From: Panacagrimonas sp052387695
Lineage (GTDB): Bacteria; Pseudomonadota; Gammaproteobacteria; Nevskiales; Nevskiaceae
Length of the DNA stretch: 64,000 bases
NCBI GenBank assembly: GCA_052387695.1
Contig: JBQTIX010000047.1
Span: 62,001-126,000 of the forward strand
Reading direction: 5' to 3'
In this document: positions 59,968-64,000 of the stretch, one piece after another
How positions within the stretch are numbered: position 1 is the first letter of the stretch
Layout of the letters: every line of letters starts with the position of its first letter
Notes under the pieces: model-generated
What the model was told of the DNA's origin: nothing
Databases searched by the model: none
The model's input: only the letters and a program-made list of their open reading frames with translations
Made by a program: the position numbers and the translations under genes

Positions 59968-60114
59968 ATGGAGGTTCGCGACTCGGCATCTGATGCGTAC
60001 TTCTGGGGCGCGCATCGCGTCCGTGAGCGTACGAACGTCGACAAGGCCTCACAGTCGGCCGTCTATAGTCACGGCATGTTTCTCGTCGCCAATGGGCTGA
60101 GCCCCTTGTTCTGA
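59968..60114 (+). CDS. Candidate 48-residue protein coupled to a Rieske ferredoxin
   Basis: A short frame starting MEVRDSASDAYFWGAHRVRE with a good GGAGGA site 8 bases before the ATG. Its TGA overlaps the ATG of the Rieske ferredoxin gene (TGATG). I recognise no family. It could be a leader peptide that couples translation, a small oxygenase accessory protein or the tail of a lost gene. The ribosome site and the overlap are the only support. Confidence 0.4.
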   Translation: MEVRDSASDAYFWGAHRVRERTNVDKASQSAVYSHGMFLVANGLSPLF

Positions 60115-60458
60115 TGGCGACGAAGATCAAGGCTGGCCGATTTGAAGAACTGCCCGACGGCGAAATGCGTGTGGTCGACGGCACGCGGGGCGCGCTGGGG
60201 ATTTGCCGTGTCGGCGAGTGTGCCTACGCTTTCGAAAATCGATGCACGCATGAAGCGTTCGCGTTGACCGAGGGCTACCTAGAAGGAAGCGAAGTGGAAT
60301 GCACCTTGCACGGGGCTCGCTTTTGCGTGAAGACCGGTGCGGTGAAAACCGGCCCGGCTAAGGGCGCCATTCGCGTGTTCCCCGTTCGGATCGCGGAAGG
60401 CGTGATGGAGGTGGAGTGGCAACCCGAGGCTCCAGCCGGGCGCGGGTGTCGTTCCTGA
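60114..60458 (+). CDS. Rieske-type ferredoxin
   Basis: A 114-residue [2Fe-2S] Rieske ferredoxin with ligands C44, H46, C63 and H66 (CTHEAF, CTLHGARF). The size fits the BphF/NahAb/CarAc ferredoxins that hand electrons to ring-hydroxylating oxygenases. It is the only Rieske ferredoxin gene in this window, although six oxygenase alpha subunits are present. It may therefore serve several of them. A ferredoxin reductase is not encoded nearby. Confidence 0.9.
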   Translation: MATKIKAGRFEELPDGEMRVVDGTRGALGICRVGECAYAFENRCTHEAFALTEGYLEGSEVECTLHGARFCVKTGAVKTGPAKGAIRVFPVRIAEGVMEVEWQPEAPAGRGCRS

Positions 60459-60840
60459 TCGGTAGTTCTCGGCGGCACTCAGTGTTGGCCCGGTGCCAAC
60501 GTCGGGCGGCCTGGGTCGAAGCCAAGGGCTGCAACTCCGCGAACGCAGGCGGACCGAACTGAATTCGACGCTGGCCCCCCGAGGTGCCAGCAAGCTAAGC
60601 GTGCATCCCGTAGTGATCGGTTACGACTTTGCGAACGGGCATTTTTCTTTGCGACATGACCACGACTCGCCCGAGTGCGAGCCATCGTCTTGAGCGGCAT
60701 GTCGCCGTCGTGCGCCGGCCTTCATCATCATTCGTGATGATGAATAGTCTTATCTGTGATAGGCGGCGTGATGATGTTCCCGGATACTCCTACAACGCCG
60801 GCAGGCGGCTACACAGAGCGCAAAGAGCCGGAGGAGATCC
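60459..60840. other. Intergenic region with two inverted repeats, no supported gene
   Basis: This 382-base stretch separates the ferredoxin from the GlcG-like gene. It holds a 6-bp stem GTTGGC/GCCAAC with a five-base loop at 60484-60500, without a T-run, and the 10-bp palindrome at 60721-60744 described separately. TGATGATG recurs at 60771-60778. Short frames here have no ribosome site or family match. A promoter for the downstream oxygenase operon is likely. Confidence 0.5.
60721..60744 (+). repeat. Perfect 10-bp inverted repeat with TTCG loop
   Basis: TTCATCATCA (60721-60730) pairs with TGATGATGAA (60735-60744) around the four bases TTCG, which as RNA would form a very stable UUCG tetraloop. 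No run of T follows, so it is not a standard terminator. It lies 97 bases before the GlcG-like gene. It could be an operator, an RNA processing or stability element, or a site for a dimeric regulator. Confidence 0.7.
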
Positions 60841-61275
60841 ATGCAAATTGCCATTTCGGAATCGAATATCTCGTGGGAGGCGGCCGCCCGCATTACTCAT
60901 GCCGCCGTGGAATACGGCCGTATTCAAGGATTGAAAGTCTGCGCCGCGGTGGTTGATCGCAATGGCAGCCTGATTTCGCTGCTTCGCATTCCTGGTGCAC
61001 CGTTCCACTCCACAGACATCGCAACCGACAAGGCCTATACGGCAGCGAGCTTCGGCCTCGCGACGGGGGAGTGGGCAAAGGTTCTGCCTCAGCACTCCGC
61101 TGCAGTGCAGCAGGGCGTTCCCCTGCGCCCGCGGATGGTGCTATTCGGCGGAGGCATTCCTGTGATTCACGAGGGTCACTGCGTCGGCGCCGTGGGTGTG
61201 TCCGGGGCAACCGAGGAGCAGGACGTCGAATGTGCGCGGAAGGGATTGGAGGCCGTCGCCGGAATGGTCGGCTGA
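60841..61275 (+). CDS. GlcG/HbpS (DUF336) family protein
   Basis: A 144-residue protein of the GlcG/HbpS family, with VCAAVVDRNGSLISLLRIPGAP, STDIATDKAYTAASFG and FGGGIPVIHEGHCVGAVGVSGAT. Family members are small cytoplasmic or secreted proteins, some haem-binding, frequently found in aromatic and glycolate catabolic clusters. A GGAGGAG site precedes the ATG. It opens the short operon leading to the salicylate-hydroxylase-like oxygenase. Its role here is unknown. Confidence 0.88.
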   Translation: MQIAISESNISWEAAARITHAAVEYGRIQGLKVCAAVVDRNGSLISLLRIPGAPFHSTDIATDKAYTAASFGLATGEWAKVLPQHSAAVQQGVPLRPRMVLFGGGIPVIHEGHCVGAVGVSGATEEQDVECARKGLEAVAGMVG

Positions 61276-61345
61276 CGTCAGAGCAATCTTCCCGGCGTCT
61301 CTGGAAAATCGTCGTCGGCGTGTTGAGTATTCAAGGATAAACAGC

Positions 61346-61513
61346 GTGGAAAAGATTCGTTGCGCCATCATCGGACCCGACAACATTGGCACCGACCTGC
61401 CGTACAAGCTGCGTCGCTCAGAAGTCCTTGTGCCCGCATGGACGGTCGGCCTCGATATTGATATTGAAGACACGGCGATCACGAAGCCGCGTCAGCGTGG
61501 AGTGGCGGCATGA
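61346..61513 (+). pseudogene. Truncated acylating acetaldehyde dehydrogenase (DmpF/MhpF N-terminus)
   Basis: The frame from GTG 61346 encodes VEKIRCAIIGPDNIGTDLPYKLRRSEVL, the NAD-binding N-terminus of DmpF/MhpF-type acetaldehyde dehydrogenases. After about 43 residues the match stops, and the product ends at 55 residues instead of roughly 310. The canonical GSGNIGTD has become GPDNIGTD. Its stop overlaps the ATG of the next gene, so the fragment now reads straight into the dioxygenase beta gene. It is probably the left end of a deletion that joined two catabolic operons. Confidence 0.8.
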
Positions 61514-62058
61514 CGGCTCCGACTCAAGCGCATCCCAGCGCGACTGCTCGGCCCTGGACTTACGCTCGTGATCTGAGGTCGGTGCCTCTTGCGGAGCTGT
61601 CCTTCGAGGCGACGCAGCTGATGCTGGCTTATTGCGCGTGCATCGACGAGGACCGCCTCGAAGACTGGCCCGGCTTTTTCGCACCCGACGGACAGTACGA
61701 ACTGATCACCCGCGAGAACGCTGAGCGCAAGCTTCCGGCAACGGCGATGCGGTGCGAGGGGACGGCCATGATGCGAGATCGCGTCGTGTCGCTGCGGCAC
61801 GCCAACGTCTACGCGAAGCAGTACTACCGCCACCTCGTCACGGGTGTGCTCATCGGCGAGCGTTCCGAGTCCTCGGTGAGCGTCTCCAGCAATTACCTTG
61901 TGACGCGCACGCTTGCGATGGACGGAGACCCGATGGTCTTCAGCGTAGGACGCGCCACGGACACGCTGGTGCTCACCGACCAGGGGCTGCGCTTCAGGAG
62001 CCGCCGGGTCATTGCCGACAACGACCGAATTCACACGCTGCTGGTGCTCCCGATATGA
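61510..62058 (+). CDS. Ring-hydroxylating oxygenase, beta subunit
   Basis: A 182-residue small subunit with LMLAYCACIDEDRLEDWPGFFAPDGQYELI and YYRHLVTGVLIGE, the pattern of anthranilate/salicylate-type beta subunits (AndAd, NagH). It precedes its alpha subunit, the reverse of all other pairs in the window, and overlaps it by four bases. Its own start overlaps the truncated acetaldehyde dehydrogenase by four bases. Confidence 0.87.
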   Translation: MTAPTQAHPSATARPWTYARDLRSVPLAELSFEATQLMLAYCACIDEDRLEDWPGFFAPDGQYELITRENAERKLPATAMRCEGTAMMRDRVVSLRHANVYAKQYYRHLVTGVLIGERSESSVSVSSNYLVTRTLAMDGDPMVFSVGRATDTLVLTDQGLRFRSRRVIADNDRIHTLLVLPI

Positions 62059-63326
62059 ACGCCCCAATGAATCCGAACGTCGATCAACGGCTGATTGTCT
62101 GGCCGCAGACCGAGCAGATGCAGGTTCCCTATCAGGTCTTCACCGATCCGCGCATCTTCGACAGTGAGCAGGAACGCATCTTCCGCGGGCCGCACTGGAG
62201 CTTCCTTGCCCTGGAAGCGGAGATTCCCGAGCCCAAGGACTTCAAGGCCACCTACCTCGGCGACACCCCGGTGGTGGTCACCCGCGACCGAGGCGGCGAG
62301 ATCCGCGCCTGGGTTAATCGCTGCGCGCATCGCGGGGCGATGGTGTGTCGCGACCGGCGCGGCAAAGCGGATGCGTTCACCTGCGTGTATCACCAGTGGG
62401 CCTATGACGCGCAGGGCAACCTGACCGGCGTGCCGTTTCGTCGCGGCGTGAGCGGGCAGGGCGGCATGCCGGCGAGCTTCGACATGAAGGCGCACGGGCT
62501 CCAGCCGTTGCGCGTCGCCACGTATCGCGGCCTGATCTTCGCGAGCTTCGCGGCCGAGGGGGAGGTGGAACCGCTGGAGACCTACCTCGGGAGCGATGTG
62601 TGCGCGATGCTCGATCGCATCTTCGGCCGGCCCATCGAATTGCTCGGCGACGAGCGCCAGGTGATGCACGGCAACTGGAAGCTGTATTCCGAGAATACGC
62701 GCGACGCCTACCACGGCAGCCTGCTGCATCTGTTCCACGCGACGTTCGGCCTGTACCGCTCGACGCAGCAGGGCGGCTGCCGGATGGATGCCCAGGGGCG
62801 GCACTCGCTTCTGACCGCGACCAAGACCGAGACGAAGGATCAGTCCGCCACCGGCGGTCTGCGCACCTACCAAGAGGGACAGTACTCCCTGGAGGATCCT
62901 TCCCTGCTCGCGGGCACACCGGATTTTTCGGACGGAATGTCGCTGGTCATTCTGGCGATCTTCCCCAACCTGGTCGTCCATCAGATCGCCAACTCTCTTG
63001 CGGTGCGACACATCCAGCCGCGCTCGGTCAAGGAGATGGAACTGGTCTGGACGTACTTCGGTTACGCCGACGACAGCCCGGAGGCGCGCAGCTCCCGACT
63101 CAAGCAGATGAACCTAGTCGGGCCCGGCGGGCTGATCTCGATGGAAGACGGCGAGGCGGTGGAACTCGTGCAGCAGGCCATCGCGCGCGATGGTGACGCC
63201 ACGTCCTACATCGCCATGGGTGGTCGCAAGGGCGAGCCGCAGGAGAACCTGGTCAACGAGGCACCCATCATCAGCTACTGGGAATACTACCGGCGCGCCA
63301 TGAATTTCGCGTCTTCGGCGTCCTGA
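62055..63326 (+). CDS. Salicylate 5-hydroxylase/anthranilate dioxygenase-like alpha subunit
   Basis: A 423-residue large subunit. The Rieske ligands are C90, H92, C110 and H113; the second pair lies in CVYHQW rather than CxxHGW. Together with GNLTGVPFRRGVSGQGGMPASFD this marks the NagG/AndAc group. Iron ligands are H220 and H225 in RDAYHGSLLH. Members hydroxylate salicylate to gentisate or dihydroxylate anthranilate. Salicylate would be a logical intermediate from the NahE-like reaction. The ATG overlaps the beta stop; the longer upstream frame reads through the beta gene and is rejected. Confidence 0.88.
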   Translation: MNAPMNPNVDQRLIVWPQTEQMQVPYQVFTDPRIFDSEQERIFRGPHWSFLALEAEIPEPKDFKATYLGDTPVVVTRDRGGEIRAWVNRCAHRGAMVCRDRRGKADAFTCVYHQWAYDAQGNLTGVPFRRGVSGQGGMPASFDMKAHGLQPLRVATYRGLIFASFAAEGEVEPLETYLGSDVCAMLDRIFGRPIELLGDERQVMHGNWKLYSENTRDAYHGSLLHLFHATFGLYRSTQQGGCRMDAQGRHSLLTATKTETKDQSATGGLRTYQEGQYSLEDPSLLAGTPDFSDGMSLVILAIFPNLVVHQIANSLAVRHIQPRSVKEMELVWTYFGYADDSPEARSSRLKQMNLVGPGGLISMEDGEAVELVQQAIARDGDATSYIAMGGRKGEPQENLVNEAPIISYWEYYRRAMNFASSAS

Positions 63327-63375
63327 ACGGGCGCCTTCACATACCGAAAACTACAGCACAGCAAGGAGATCAAAA

Positions 63376-64000
63376 ATGGGCAAGGCAGAATCGACAGGTG
63401 CTTCAACCCTGTACCAGGCCGAGTACGGCCATTTCATCAACGGCAAATGGGAGGGTGGTGCAAGCGGCGAGAAGATCGGGCTGTACAACCCGGCCACCGG
63501 CGCCCTGCTGTCGAACATCCAGTCCGGCGTCGCGGCCGACGCGGTGCGGGCGGTGGACGCGGCCTATGCGGCACTGCCGTCCTGGCGCCAGAGCCGGCCG
63601 AACCAGCGGCAGGAAATCCTGTTCGAGATGAGCCGCCGCATGCGCGCCCGTATCCAGGACTACGCGATGCTGGAATCGCTCAACAACGGCAAGCCGCTGA
63701 TGGAGGCGATGCACTTCGATCTCCCGATGGCGATCGAGCAGTTCGAGATGTTTGCGGGTTCGGCGTATCACCTGCACGGCGAATCGATCAGCACCGCCAC
63801 GGCGCTGGGCATCGTGCATCGCGAGCCGCTCGGCGTGTGCGCGCAGATCATCCCCTGGAACGTGCCGATGATCATGATGGCCGCCAAGATCGCGCCGGCG
63901 CTGGCGGCGGGCAACACCATCGTGCTCAAGCCCTCCGAGGTCGTCTGTCTCGGCGTGATGGAATTCTTCAAGGAGATGGCGGACATCATTCCGCCGGGCG
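63376..64000 (+). CDS. Aldehyde dehydrogenase, 3' end outside window
   Basis: The first 208 codons of an NAD-dependent aldehyde dehydrogenase. The ATG follows an AAGGAG site. Family segments FINGKWEGG, YNPATGALLS and the cofactor site IIPWNVPMIMMAAKIAPALAAGNTIVLKPSE are present; the catalytic Glu and Cys lie beyond the window. It starts 50 bases after the salicylate-hydroxylase-like alpha gene. Benzaldehyde or salicylaldehyde dehydrogenase (XylC- or NahF-like) would fit the pathway, since no other such step is covered in the TOL-like block, but the subgroup cannot be fixed. Confidence 0.88.
   Translation, partial: MGKAESTGASTLYQAEYGHFINGKWEGGASGEKIGLYNPATGALLSNIQSGVAADAVRAVDAAYAALPSWRQSRPNQRQEILFEMSRRMRARIQDYAMLESLNNGKPLMEAMHFDLPMAIEQFEMFAGSAYHLHGESISTATALGIVHREPLGVCAQIIPWNVPMIMMAAKIAPALAAGNTIVLKPSEVVCLGVMEFFKEMADIIPPG

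Noticed and set aside
1..64000. CRISPR arrays, tRNA or rRNA genes, insertion sequences, attachment sites
   Set aside because: No regularly spaced repeats, cloverleaf-like sequences, transposase motifs or flanking terminal repeats were seen, although the gene patchwork suggests past recombination.

Overview
The window looks like a catabolic island of a GC-rich Gram-negative proteobacterium specialised in aromatic hydrocarbons. It has FadL/XylN-type and DUF1302 outer-membrane proteins, Tat-exported proteins, a sigma-54-dependent XylR/DmpR-type activator and many dioxygenase genes. Assignment to a polycyclic-aromatic-degrading gammaproteobacterium is plausible but is inference. No tRNA, rRNA, CRISPR array or intact insertion sequence was seen. 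Functional names rest on recognisable families and motifs read by eye, without a database search.

Layout. 1-7028 (+): a DUF1302 barrel (5' end outside the window), a DUF1329 protein and an RND/MMPL transporter form an envelope export/import set, followed by an MDR oxidoreductase. 7111-12025 (+): acyl-CoA dehydrogenase, DMT transporter, aromatic-acid MFS permease, DUF4936, DUF1330 and NnrU proteins. 12039-14871: two AEC carriers (-) flank a DMT transporter (+). 14906-25012 (-): a long catabolic array. In transcription order it runs: small ORF, two diiron-hydroxylase beta-like proteins, 2-hydroxymuconic semialdehyde dehydrogenase, oxopentenoate hydratase, oxalocrotonate decarboxylase, tautomerase, ring-fission hydrolase, HpaH-like hydratase, HpaI-like aldolase, ring-hydroxylating oxygenase (RHO) alpha and beta, and an epoxide-hydrolase-like protein. 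25194-29447 (-): NahE-like hydratase-aldolase, BphB-like dihydrodiol dehydrogenase, glutathione transferase and the sigma-54 activator in one tight operon.

29703-38612 (+): a tightly overlapping operon with a Tat-exported small protein, p-cresol methylhydroxylase-type flavoprotein and cytochrome, aldehyde dehydrogenase, and a UbiD/VdcD/UbiX-type non-oxidative hydroxyarylic acid decarboxylase. A second, diverged flavoprotein and an MFS transporter complete it. The predicted route is alkylphenol to aldehyde to hydroxybenzoate to phenol. 38627-50351: an SDR (-), then two oxygenase blocks (+) with SDRs and a GST, then an esterase-like hydrolase and a third oxygenase (-). 50951-59923 (+): a TOL-like block with two tandem xylM homologues, xylX/xylY-like dioxygenase, xylB-like alcohol dehydrogenase, xylT ferredoxin, xylE catechol 2,3-dioxygenase, xylF hydrolase and a xylN/FadL channel. 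59968-64000 (+): Rieske ferredoxin, GlcG-like protein, a truncated acetaldehyde dehydrogenase, a beta-then-alpha salicylate-5-hydroxylase-like oxygenase and an aldehyde dehydrogenase that leaves the window.

How it works together. Methylarenes would be oxidised by XylM/XylB/aldehyde dehydrogenase. Benzoates would be dihydroxylated by the XylXY-like oxygenase and catechols cleaved by XylE. The ring-fission products would be processed either by XylF or by the dehydrogenase/tautomerase/decarboxylase branch 33 kb away, ending in hydratase and pyruvate aldolase steps. BphB- and NahE-like enzymes point to polycyclic aromatics. Six RHO alpha subunits are present but no ferredoxin reductase, so electron supply must be encoded elsewhere.

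The most unusual points are: paired non-catalytic diiron hydroxylase subunits without a catalytic partner; a 13-base element shared by two sigma-54-type promoters 11 kb apart; three SDRs lacking the canonical catalytic residues; a beta-less RHO translationally linked to an unknown 116-residue protein; and the combined methylhydroxylase/decarboxylase operon.
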